Below, one piece after another: positions 27,281 to 36,400 of a stretch of DNA of 64,000 nucleotides. The notes below the pieces were generated by a model, which had not been told where the DNA came from, searched no databases, and worked only from the letters and a program-made list of their open reading frames with translations. The DNA is from Olsenella sp. KGMB02461. GTDB lineage: Bacteria; Actinomycetota; Coriobacteriia; Coriobacteriales; Atopobiaceae. Each line of letters starts with the position of its first letter. The stretch's first letter is position 1. The stretch covers positions 248,001 to 312,000 of the forward strand of contig NZ_JABAHI010000006.1 in the NCBI RefSeq assembly GCF_012584445.1, in the 5' to 3' direction. The position numbers were made by a program, and so were the translations under genes.

Positions 27281-27415
27281 TTTTATGTCTGTGCCAGGCG
27301 ATCCCCCACTTAGCCATAGGAAAGCCCGAGCCCTGGGTAATTCTTTAAGGGATAGCAGCAGGGGCCCGGCGCCTTCCGTCGACTGGACCCCCCTTGAAGT
27401 CAGGAGGCCCTATAG

Positions 27416-29551
27416 GTGGAGACCCTGGAGTTCGCCCTCATTGTGATGGCATGCGTCGTCGTGTCGGCCATCGTTGGCAAAATAGTCACCCGCGTGGCAC
27501 TGCCCCTCATACAGATCTTGGTGGGACTCGTGGTGGCGCTCTTCGCCCCTGCCGTCACCGATGTGCATCTTAGCTCCGAGCTGCTTATGGTGCTCTTTAT
27601 CGCGCCATTGCTCTTCAATGAGGCTAGGGAGTCAAATCGCCGAGAGCTCTACCGCAACAAGGGGCAGATTCTTTCATTGGCGGTAGGGCTGGTGGTCGCC
27701 ACCGTGCTGGTAGTGGGAGCTGCGCTCTATGGCCTGGTTCCCTCCATGCCGCTGGCTGCTGCCTTTGCCTGCGCCGCGGCCCTAGGCCCCACCGATGCGG
27801 CAGCCGTAGGCGCCATGGGGTCCACCGTGGGCCTCAACCGCAGGCAGCAGCTTTTGCTCTCCGGCGAATCCCTCATAAACGACGCCTCAGGCGTCGTGGC
27901 CTTCCAATTTGCCGTAGCAGCCGCATTGACCGGCAGTTTCTCAGCCGTAGAGGCTGGTGGCGAGTTTCTCCTGCTCTTCTTTGGGGGTATAGCAGTGGGG
28001 CTGGCGGTAGGCGGCGCGGTGCTCTTCGCCATGCTGGTCCTTCGCCACTTTGGCTACGAAGACACCACCTTGCACGTGCTTTTCGAAGTGCTCACACCCT
28101 TTGTGGTCTATCTGCTGGCCGAAGGCCTTCATGTGAGCGGCATTCTTGCAGTAGTGGCGGCCGGCTTGGTGCTGGCGGGACGAGCCCCACGCCTCATCTC
28201 GGCCGACGCCGCCCGCCGCCAGATGGTCTCGAACACCTTTTGGGAGATCATCGTCTTTCTTATCAACGGCATCGTGTTCACCATGCTGGGCATGGAGCTT
28301 CCCTTGGCGGTTGACCCCTCGATCCTTGCACGCTTCTCTATGCCAGAGCTTTTTGGCGCCGTCCTCTTGATCACCCTGCTGCTCTACCTATGCCGCTTCA
28401 TCTGGGTGCTGGTTATGAGCCTCATGCGCTTCTCTCGCCTGTTCAGACGCAAGGGGAAGCGCCATATCACCTCTATGGCCGCCGCCAAGGCGACCCACGA
28501 TGCAGCCGTCATCACCTTGGGAGGCGCCAAGGGCGTAGTGACCCTCTCCATCGTCTTCACCCTGCCGCTCGCCATGCCTGACGGCAGTCCCTTCCCTGAC
28601 CGCAGCCTCATCATCCTTCTTACCGCTGCCGTCATTTTATGCACCCTCCTTTGCGCCAACTTCTTGTTGCCGCTGCTGGCGCCAAAACAGCTCTCCTCCA
28701 ACGAAGACGCGGTGCACAGGGCCACTATCCAGGTGCTTGAGCGCACCATCCAGGAGCTGCGGGGCCGCTTGGACACCACCGGCGCCACCGAGTACGTCCC
28801 TGCCCTGCGCTTGACCATCATGCGCTATGAGACCCGGCTCAACCGGGAACGCCGCAACTCCAAAGCCTGCAGGGAAGCCCTCACCTCCCTCCAAGACCAG
28901 ATCCTGGCGCTTCAGCAACAGCGGGCCGACTACCTCCAAAACAGCCAGCCCTCCAAGCTCTCCGTCACCCAGATAGCCCCCTACTACTGGGCCCTCAGAG
29001 GCATTCGCTCCTCTCTGGGCTATGAAGGGGAAGCCGTCAAGGTGGGAGCGAGGTTTCGGAGCTTCCGCGGCATGCTCCACTTGGCCGCCAACCAAATCCA
29101 GCCCAACCCGGTGCCCGACGAGCAATTCGAACAGATCTATTACGACACCTGCCTGTTCGCCATCGATCTAGAGCATGTGGCCCTCTCCTATCTGCGCGAC
29201 GTCGAAGAGGCCCATGACGAGCGGGAGACTGCTGCCAAGCTTCTTATCGACAGCCACGAGGCAGCTTTGACCTCTCTCTGGGGCCGCATCAATTACGACC
29301 AGGATTTCTCCCAGGTAAGCGACACCGTGGACGTGCGCGTGCACACCCGCCTGCCCCAAGGCATGAAAGCCAACTTCTTGGAGCAGTTCGCCAAAGCCCG
29401 CCACTATGCAGACGAAGTAGACGAAAACGCCCTCACCGTCGAGCTGGAAGTCATCCGGCACATGAGCGAAGCGGGAGAGATCGCCGACTCCGTGGCCCGC
29501 GAGCTCAGAAGTCACGTCTATGCGCTCCAAGCCAGCCTCGAAAACCAGTAG
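27416..29551 (+). CDS. CPA1 family Na+/H+ (or K+/H+) antiporter
   Basis: 711-residue membrane exchanger for pH and cation balance. The N-terminal 420 residues hold about 11-12 membrane segments with the CPA1 hallmarks LGPTDAAAVG (Thr-Asp at 126-127) and GESLINDASG (Asn-Asp at 155-156). The C-terminal 280 residues are cytoplasmic, charged and helical (ALQQQRADYL, VEEAHDERE) and probably regulatory. The start is GTG 27416 behind AGGAGG. Stands alone. Confidence 0.92.
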   Translation: METLEFALIVMACVVVSAIVGKIVTRVALPLIQILVGLVVALFAPAVTDVHLSSELLMVLFIAPLLFNEARESNRRELYRNKGQILSLAVGLVVATVLVVGAALYGLVPSMPLAAAFACAAALGPTDAAAVGAMGSTVGLNRRQQLLLSGESLINDASGVVAFQFAVAAALTGSFSAVEAGGEFLLLFFGGIAVGLAVGGAVLFAMLVLRHFGYEDTTLHVLFEVLTPFVVYLLAEGLHVSGILAVVAAGLVLAGRAPRLISADAARRQMVSNTFWEIIVFLINGIVFTMLGMELPLAVDPSILARFSMPELFGAVLLITLLLYLCRFIWVLVMSLMRFSRLFRRKGKRHITSMAAAKATHDAAVITLGGAKGVVTLSIVFTLPLAMPDGSPFPDRSLIILLTAAVILCTLLCANFLLPLLAPKQLSSNEDAVHRATIQVLERTIQELRGRLDTTGATEYVPALRLTIMRYETRLNRERRNSKACREALTSLQDQILALQQQRADYLQNSQPSKLSVTQIAPYYWALRGIRSSLGYEGEAVKVGARFRSFRGMLHLAANQIQPNPVPDEQFEQIYYDTCLFAIDLEHVALSYLRDVEEAHDERETAAKLLIDSHEAALTSLWGRINYDQDFSQVSDTVDVRVHTRLPQGMKANFLEQFAKARHYADEVDENALTVELEVIRHMSEAGEIADSVARELRSHVYALQASLENQ

Positions 29552-29675
29552 GCGCCCGGCGCCCCGCACCCTTGCCGCAACCCCGCCGCTTTGCAGCGCC
29601 CTACCGCGCCCTCCCGCCAAAGACGAGGCTCTCTGGCGAGAGGGCTGGCGTTTCTCGGTAGCTTTTGCGCCCTTT

Positions 29676-29684
29676 TGCCGAGAA
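29676..29684 (+). repeat. Intergenic copy of the dispersed word TGCCGAGAA
   Basis: Noncoding, in the gap where the antiporter and GNAT genes converge. A near copy TTCTCGGTA lies at 29652 on the opposite strand, so the pair could form an imperfect hairpin. Confidence 0.6.
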
Positions 29685-29688
29685 GGTC

Positions 29689-30240
29689 TTACATCAAGCT
29701 CTTGCCTGCTTCCCAGGCAGACGCCTCAAGCACCGAGACATGCTCTACTCGGTAGAGGCCTTCGATACGACACCCTGCGTGCGGATTGGTATGGTGGTAG
29801 CGAAAGCCGCACTTTTCTTGGACGCGATGGGACTTCTCGTTGCCGTCAAAGTAGCCGCACCAGATCTTTTCGAGTTTGAGCTCCTCAAAGCCACGACGCA
29901 GCAGTGCTTGGGCAGCCTCCGGCACAAGCCCTTGGCCCCAAAAAGGGGCGCCGATCCAGTAGCCGAGCTCCGCCTCAAAAGGAGGAGGCTCCAGGTTGCT
30001 CACTTGGCCGCACATAAGGCCAATGGAACCCACGGGATGCCCTACCGCTTTGGGAACGATGGCATAGCCCTCGGGGCCAGAGAGCACCTCCCGGATGATC
30101 TGACGGCTCTCCTCGACGTTTCGATGGGCTGCCCAACCCGCCACGGGGCCCACCTGAGGGTCTGAGGCGTAGCGGTAGAGATCGAAGGCATCGGCCTCTT
30201 CCCAAGGGCGAAGCCAGAGGCGTGGGGTTTCGAGGATCAT
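29689..30240 (-). CDS. GNAT acetyltransferase, RimJ/RimL type
   Basis: 183 residues. Starts MILETPRLWLRPW, the classic RimJ/RimL opening; the acetyl-CoA loop is GYWIGAPFWGQGLVPEAAQAL, with EKCGFRY near the end. It probably acetylates an N-terminal amine of a protein or small molecule. Divergent from the WYL regulator, with a shared 147-base control region. Confidence 0.88.
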   Translation of the reverse strand: MILETPRLWLRPWEEADAFDLYRYASDPQVGPVAGWAAHRNVEESRQIIREVLSGPEGYAIVPKAVGHPVGSIGLMCGQVSNLEPPPFEAELGYWIGAPFWGQGLVPEAAQALLRRGFEELKLEKIWCGYFDGNEKSHRVQEKCGFRYHHTNPHAGCRIEGLYRVEHVSVLEASAWEAGKSLM

Positions 30241-30294
30241 GGCAGGTTCCTTTAGGGTCTAAACGAGCCGCGGCTCTTGAGAGGCCTTCTTATC

Positions 30295-30316
30295 TCTGTC
30301 CTGTTCAAAGGACAGA
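30295..30316. promoter_or_regulatory. Palindrome between GNAT and WYL genes
   Basis: 8-base arms TCTGTCCT/AGGACAGA separated by 6 bases, in the short divergent region. Good candidate operator for the WYL regulator acting on itself and the GNAT gene. Confidence 0.45.
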
Positions 30317-30387
30317 ACGACACCCAGTATAGCTAAAAGTTGTATACTGCTTTCAAATTGGATCCAGGATGCGAGAAAGCCGCTGCT

Positions 30388-31374
30388 ATGACCTATAACA
30401 GCAAAGCGAAGACCAAAGTGCTCTACCTCTGGAAAATCCTGCAGGAAGAGACCGACGCCGAGCATGGCATGACCATGTCCCAGATCATCCAACGGCTTGC
30501 AGACTATGGGGTCTCTGCCGAGCGCAAAAGCATCTATGGAGATATCAAATCGCTGCGGGAGTTTGACGTCGACGTCCAGGCCTATCCGCGAAATCCTGTG
30601 GAGTATGCCATTGTGCGCAGGGACTTCACCTTAGACGAGCTTATGCTTTTGGTGGATACCATTCAGTCCAGCCGCGCCATCACCGAGCGTCAGGCCAAAG
30701 CCCTCATCACCAATGTGAAGCAGCTGGCCAACAACCGCGAGCAAGACCTGCTGGATCGCCGCATCCATGTCACCGGCCGCATCAAATCCAAAAGCGAGAG
30801 CGTGCTCTCTACGGTGGACGTGATCCACGAGGCGATGCGCAAGGACTGCCAGCTGGAGTTCTCCTATCGAAAGATTGGGGTGGACGGCAAGCCTTACGAG
30901 ACTCGTGGCGGCAAGAAACACCAGGTCACTCCCGTGGCAATATCCTACGAGGACGGCCTTTACTACCTCACCGCCTGGAATGACGCCCATGAGAGCCTGA
31001 CCACCTTCAGGCTGGACCGCATGGCGCGCATCCGCGTCCTTGAGGATATCCCTGCCGCCCATAACGATCGCATCGATCACTTTCAGCATGAGTCTGCCAA
31101 GGCAGTGATGTTTGGCCGTTTCTGCGGCGATACCGTGCTTGCCACCTTTGCAGCCGATCCCAGCAAGGTGGAGATCCTCGCAGACCGCTTTGGCGATGCC
31201 GCCCAGTTCCTCCCCACCGACGGCTCTGAGGCCCGCTGCCAAGTGAAGGTCTACAAAAGCGAGCAGCTCTTTGGCTGGGTGGCCTCCATGGGCAAGGCGG
31301 TGCGCATCCTATCGCCCCAAAGCCTGGTGGACGAATACTACGATTACCTGCGCTTCCTTTTAGAGGATGCCTAA
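30388..31374 (+). CDS. WYL-domain transcriptional regulator (YafY-like)
   Basis: 328 residues: N-terminal winged helix (about 1-70, MTMSQIIQRLADYGVSAERKSIYGDI), WYL domain (about 140-230, with the CQLEFSYRKI strand, VTPVAISYEDGLYYLTAW and TFRLDRM) and a WCX C-terminal part. Such regulators sense a nucleotide or other small ligand. The first ATG of the frame (30340) is less likely than 30388, which gives the family-like MTYNSKAKTKVLYLW start; neither has a strong ribosome binding site. Its stop overlaps that of the GyrI-like gene by three bases. Confidence 0.88.
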   Translation: MTYNSKAKTKVLYLWKILQEETDAEHGMTMSQIIQRLADYGVSAERKSIYGDIKSLREFDVDVQAYPRNPVEYAIVRRDFTLDELMLLVDTIQSSRAITERQAKALITNVKQLANNREQDLLDRRIHVTGRIKSKSESVLSTVDVIHEAMRKDCQLEFSYRKIGVDGKPYETRGGKKHQVTPVAISYEDGLYYLTAWNDAHESLTTFRLDRMARIRVLEDIPAAHNDRIDHFQHESAKAVMFGRFCGDTVLATFAADPSKVEILADRFGDAAQFLPTDGSEARCQVKVYKSEQLFGWVASMGKAVRILSPQSLVDEYYDYLRFLLEDA

Positions 31375-32006
31375 GCCTTGGCGACAGGCAGCCGAATCAC
31401 GGTCTTGAGGCGCTCGGGAGCCACACGGCGTGGGTCTGACAGATAAATCTCATGATGCAGTCGCGCTAGCGAAAGATCTATGCGGCAACCCTGCGCCTGA
31501 GCATAGGCGTGCATAGCCTCTATAGTGGCCGGCTCGGTGTCATAAGAGCCCATATGGAGACACTGCACGCAGAGGCCTTCATGCACTTCCAGGTACTCCG
31601 CGCCGGCGCAATCCAACTTTTTCTTGCGTGCCACCTCGCCCTTTGCCCATCCAAAGACCTCAGGGGTCACAAAATCCGGCAACCTGATGCAGCTGATCCA
31701 GCTCAGCTCCCCCTTGCGCTCAGGATCGAAGAGCGTCTGGCCTTGCGCCAACGACCAAAACCCTTCCAGCGGAGGCACCACATAGGCAAAATAGCCCGGG
31801 ATATGCTCGCCGGACTTTGGCGACATCTTGATGGTGTAGGACAACGCATATAAAAGCTGCAGCGCCTGCTGATAAGCCCCGCCTTCCTCGTTGGGGTCGC
31901 CTTGGCCTCGCACCGCCACATAGTGCATGGGCGGCACGTCCACCAGCGTGGGCTTTTTGGGAGGCAGATAAAACTCTTTAAACTCTTTCTTATAGTCAAA
32001 GGCCAT
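31371..32006 (-). CDS. GyrI-like small-molecule-binding protein
   Basis: 211 residues. MAFDYKKEFKEFYLPPKKPTL and MHYVAVRGQGDPNE open a GyrI-like domain of the type found as a stand-alone protein in Firmicutes and Coriobacteria. WISCIRLPDFVTPEVFGWA and LHMGSYDTEPATIEAM belong to the same domain. Likely a cytoplasmic ligand-binding or detoxifying protein. ATG 32006 follows GGGGAGGG. Confidence 0.85.
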   Translation of the reverse strand: MAFDYKKEFKEFYLPPKKPTLVDVPPMHYVAVRGQGDPNEEGGAYQQALQLLYALSYTIKMSPKSGEHIPGYFAYVVPPLEGFWSLAQGQTLFDPERKGELSWISCIRLPDFVTPEVFGWAKGEVARKKKLDCAGAEYLEVHEGLCVQCLHMGSYDTEPATIEAMHAYAQAQGCRIDLSLARLHHEIYLSDPRRVAPERLKTVIRLPVAKA

Positions 32007-32426
32007 GAGCCCTCCCCAAGAATGGTCGGCGTGCCAAGAGCGCCAAGCGCAGAGGCTGCTCTGCATCCGCTGCACTGGCTGTACTTTTAGGGTAGCGCTT
32101 TCCTTGGGATCCTGTGACAGGAGAGCAGTCTTGCCGAGCAACGATCCGTGTCTTGGCGCACCTGCCCCACATTGCAAAGCCCCGGCACGACGGAGGCCTT
32201 CGCCACATGGGTCCCCCGGTGAGGGCAGGGGTGGACATGCCCCCTTTCGCCATGACCCCTGGCATCCCGTCACCTAAAACCGTCCGCCGCTAGGGTGAAA
32301 TCATTTTAAGCAACCTGCAGTCAGCGTGTTACAGTGCGTACAGTTTTAGGGATCTGCCTGACATTGCCCACGTTATATAGGGTGAGGCAGGCATTTGGCC
32401 AAAGAGAAGAGAACAAGGAGAGACCC
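32007..32426. other. Intergenic region before the SDR gene
   Basis: 420 bases with no supportable gene; frames here lack family features and ribosome binding sites. Near the SDR it holds an inverted repeat CTGCCT (32354-32359)/AGGCAG (32385-32390) bracketing a TATATA box, a likely promoter/operator. Confidence 0.5.
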
Positions 32427-33227
32427 ATGGATCGCTTGAAGGACAAGGTTGCCATTGTTACCGGCTCTACCAGCGGCATTGGCACAGGGATTGCAAAGAT
32501 GTACGGAGCCGAAGGCGCCAAAGTGGTAGTGTGCGGGCGTCGCGAAGAGCGCGGCCAAGCCGTAGTCGATGCCATCACCGGCGCCGGCGGCTGTGCCATC
32601 TACCATTTCATGGACGTCACCAAGCCCGAGTCCGTCGACGCCCTTATTGCCGACACTGTGGCCGCTTGGGGCACCGTCGACATCATGGTGAACAATGCCG
32701 CAGGCATGGCACTCCATGACGGCCGTGTGGACGAGCTCTCACTGGAAGACTGGGATGCCGTGTTTGCCAGCGACATTCGCAGCACCTTCTATTGCACCAA
32801 GACGGTGCTTCCGGTGATGCAGGAGCACGGCGGCGGCTCCATCATCAACATCGGCTCCATGGCTGCCTGCTCGGGCGACCTAGGCTCCACTGCCTATGCT
32901 TGCGCCAAAGCCGGCGTCGACAAGCTCACCCAATACACCGCCCTTCAATACGGCAAGCAAAACATCCGTTGCAACTGCGTGCGGCCTGGTCTTATCGTCA
33001 CTCCAGAGAACGAGGCCCGAGTCCCCGACATGCTCAAGAACATCTTCCTGGACAACATCGAAGTCACCCGCTGGGGCACTCCCGAAGACATCGCCGCCAT
33101 GTGCGTCTACCTTGGCTCCGATGAGAGCAGCTACTTCACCGGCCAGATAGTCACCGTCGACGGCGGCCTGAACGTCCACGTGCCTACCGTGGCCCAATTC
33201 CGCGCCCTCGCCTCTCGCACCTGGTAG
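32427..33227 (+). CDS. Short-chain dehydrogenase/reductase
   Basis: 266-residue classical SDR. Cofactor motif TGSTSGIG near residues 13-20, NNAAG, catalytic Ser in IGSMAACSG, YACAK (Tyr/Lys), and a VDGG C-terminus. The Arg pair in CGRREERG suggests NADP(H). Substrate unknown. Gut Coriobacteria carry related hydroxysteroid dehydrogenases, but the sequence alone does not show a steroid role. AAGGAG precedes the ATG. Monocistronic. Confidence 0.88.
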   Translation: MDRLKDKVAIVTGSTSGIGTGIAKMYGAEGAKVVVCGRREERGQAVVDAITGAGGCAIYHFMDVTKPESVDALIADTVAAWGTVDIMVNNAAGMALHDGRVDELSLEDWDAVFASDIRSTFYCTKTVLPVMQEHGGGSIINIGSMAACSGDLGSTAYACAKAGVDKLTQYTALQYGKQNIRCNCVRPGLIVTPENEARVPDMLKNIFLDNIEVTRWGTPEDIAAMCVYLGSDESSYFTGQIVTVDGGLNVHVPTVAQFRALASRTW

Positions 33228-33271
33228 CCAAGGCGCAGCAGCATGGCCCCGCTGCCCTTGCAGCATAAAAT

Positions 33272-33301
33272 GGAGGCAGGAACCCGCAAGTTCCTGCCTC
33301 C
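33272..33301 (+). terminator. Bidirectional terminator between SDR and adhesin 2
   Basis: Perfect 12-bp stem GGAGGCAGGAAC/GTTCCTGCCTCC, loop CCGCAA, T-rich on both sides. It serves the SDR and the opposing adhesin gene. Confidence 0.9.
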
Positions 33302-33328
33302 TGCTTTTCGCCGTGCCTCTTTCAGCCC

Positions 33329-33337
33329 TGCCGAGAA
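33329..33337 (+). repeat. Intergenic copy of the dispersed word TGCCGAGAA
   Basis: 28 bases past the bidirectional terminator; a second, coding copy on the other strand lies at 33609. Confidence 0.65.
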
Positions 33338-33400
33338 GCGCCTGCATTCCCACCTGGACTTAAGACTTGCCGCGCTCCATGATCAGGCCGCACTCCACAA

Positions 33401-36400
33401 TCAGCTTTGCCACCGGCGGCTCAAGGCAAGCCAGCCTACCGTGAGCAGCAGGGCGCCTGCGATCATGATGCCCGGCAGCCCTAACGCTTCGTCGCCTGTG
33501 GCAGGCATAATCCGAGAGCCCGCTTCCTGGCGAGCTACGAGCCGATCGTCCGTCGGCTTGGCGGCAGAAGATCCCGGTGCGGCGTCGTCGCCTGAAGGAG
33601 CGGGGTCTTTCTCGGCAGGAGGATCGGCCGGGACAGCCTCCAGCTCCACTGCCACCGAATGGTGCTCGCCCACGTCTTCGAAGGTGTAGCTGAACGCCTC
33701 TAGGAGATCGGGGCGTTCAATGCCATCTACCAGGACTTTGGCCACTCGATAGCCAGGCTCGGCAGACCAGGTGACGGTATAGGATCCATGGCGGTCGACC
33801 TGGGCGCCTGCGCTGATGGAACCCAATCCGCCCGCCAGCGAGGTGTCGATGCGCAACTTCTCGGGCGCGGGCGGGGTTTGCTGCCTTGACTGCGTCTTAT
33901 CGTCATCCACGGCGCGTTTCTCCACCACCAACGAGATGTGGTCGCCCTCTTTGAGCAGGCCTGCAGGAATGGTTGTTGAGGTCGCATCAGGGTCCAGGGG
34001 AATCCGTTGATCGCCTACCACAAGCTCGAGCGGCTTATAGCCGTCGGGAAGCTCCCAAGCCACAGGCGCCTCTTTTGTCGGGTCCACATAGCCGGGATGA
34101 GGCGGAGTGCCTGGGTCTGCCGGCTGATCCACGTCGATGCTGCCCGGGCCGCCCTCGACGCCGGTTGTGATCCCTATCAAGCCGCTGTCATGGACATCCT
34201 CGTCGTCGAGAGGATCCTCCCCCTCTTTGGCAAAGAGCACTTTCACCACATGGTCCTGGTCGATGCCCTCAAAGCCCAGGTCCAACTTGGCGCCGTTGGC
34301 TTGACGCTGATGCCTCACGGGGGCCGGGAATTGAGGGGCAATGGCACGCACCTGGCTAAAGGCTCCTGCCGAGAAGCCCGCAGCCTTCAGCGCCGAAGGC
34401 GTGATGCCGGCCTTCTCGTCCAAGACCACTTCGCCGTCTATCTCGATATAGGTGATGCGCGCCCCATCCTGCGGCGTGCCGGCGATGTCTAAATAGCCCT
34501 GGCCTTTATAAACCGTGCGCGACGCCGACGCAGTGCCGGGCCCACAGGACTGCACGCTCACGTGATAGACCACCGGCCTCACCGTAACCACCACGTTCTT
34601 GTTCTCTTTGATGTTGTCGAGCTGCATCTCCCGATCGGCAGTGCCTGCGGCCTCAGCGCCGTTCACTTCAACGCTTTTCACTTCATAGACCGCATAGGCA
34701 GGGTCTGTTACCACAGGCGTGGTTTGGATGACGGGCTCCCAAGCCACATGGTAGGAGCCGCCTTGAGTTACCGTGGCGCCTCCGGTGATGGTGCCGGGAC
34801 CGCCTTTGATCTGAGTGGTGACCTTGAGGTCGTCAGGAGATTGGGCAGAGGTGCCGTCGGCTTTGCAGGTGTAGACGTCCACTACATGGTTCGCGCCAAT
34901 GGAGGGGAAGCTCGCAGCTCCTGCAGCACATTGGTCCGCAGTGAGCTGCACGCCGTCAACCCACACGGCGCTGATCTGATAGCCCTCTTTGGCCGCCCAG
35001 CTGGCCTGGCCGTCGCTTCCGGGCACATAGGTCTGCGAAGGGCTCACCTGGGCGCCTTGGCCATAGCTGTTCACCGTCACGGTGTAGTGGCCATAGGTGA
35101 ATCCTCCAGGCAAAACGGGATTTTGAGCCAAGGTGACCGTCACTTGGTGATGAGCCGCCAAATCCTCGAAGGTCCACGAGGTGGCCGCGTCTTTAAGGAC
35201 CTTGCCGTCCACCTCTACAGAGACCACGTAGCTATCGGGGCCAGGCTGCCAGGACACCTTGTGGCTGGAGCCTGCGGCCAACGTCTTGGTAGGGGTGATC
35301 GACGCCCCCTCTATAGCCCCCTCCAAGCGAGTGGCCACTTGGTAGAACTGACGCTGCTCATCAGGGGTGGGATCGGCTTTGACCTCATAGTCGATATGGG
35401 CGATATAGTCGGTGCCGTCCGGGCTGGGATAGGTCACGGTAACGGTGTAGTCGCCAGGCTTGGAAGGGTCGATCTCGTCTACCGGCTGATTGCCTTTTTT
35501 GATGATGACCTGAGGCTCCACGCCATCGGGCATCTCTGGCAGCTTGCCGCCTGTAGGAGCTGGGCCGCCAGGGCCAAAGGTGTCTTCGACGATCTTGGCA
35601 AAGTCTTGGGGACCCACCGGTTTGGGTGCAGGCTTCGATGGCTTCACGGGCTCTAGGATGGCAATGGGGTCTTTCTCGGTAAGGTCTACCGTGATACGGT
35701 CGGTCACCGTGAGGGTGTCAGGCACCAGCGTCACCTGGTAATTGCCATCCTGGCTTAGGAGCGGACCGCCCTCAACGACCGATGCCACCCCGCTATAGCT
35801 TAGGCTCAGGGCGTAGGTGCCGCGCTGAGGGCGCGCGACGTTGAGGCACAAGCCCCCTGCAGTTTGTGCTTCGTAACTGGCATCGCCCAGCACCTGGTCC
35901 AACCTGTCCCCAGGAGCCAGCATAGAGGCAGGCCAAGCTACCGGCCAAGTGTGATTGGCGTTGTCTGCCTTGGTCTGGGTGGCAGCCGAAGCGTCGAACT
36001 CCGTTGCATCGTTGTTGGCAGCCACAGGCGCGTCTGGGTGAGCCGGGTCTTTGAAGGCCACGTCGCGCACCCAGGTGGAGGGGTTGGCCTCTGCGTCTTC
36101 AAACCAACGGGCTGTGACAACCAAAGGCCGAGAAACAATCTCCCCTTTTACCGTGAGCGTTCCGTCGCTGGCAAGGCCGGTGAGCCGGTAGTCGGCGGCA
36201 TGAGGGCCCTGGATCTGCGGACTATAGAGCACCAGGTCGCAAGCTCCCGCATCTTTGGAGGCATACTCTGCGCGATCGAAGGCCAGCCATGCAGAGGCGC
36301 CTTCGATAAGCTGGTCTGCCAAAGACACCTGGTCTTTGGCTGCGTAGGGAGTGCCGTCGTAGACTTTGGACCAGCAGCGGCCTGCCACAGCCAACGGATC

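Noticed and set aside
32427-33227. Calling the SDR a bile-acid hydroxysteroid dehydrogenase
   Set aside because: Plausible for gut Coriobacteria, but the visible motifs are common to all classical SDRs and no bile-acid gene is adjacent.
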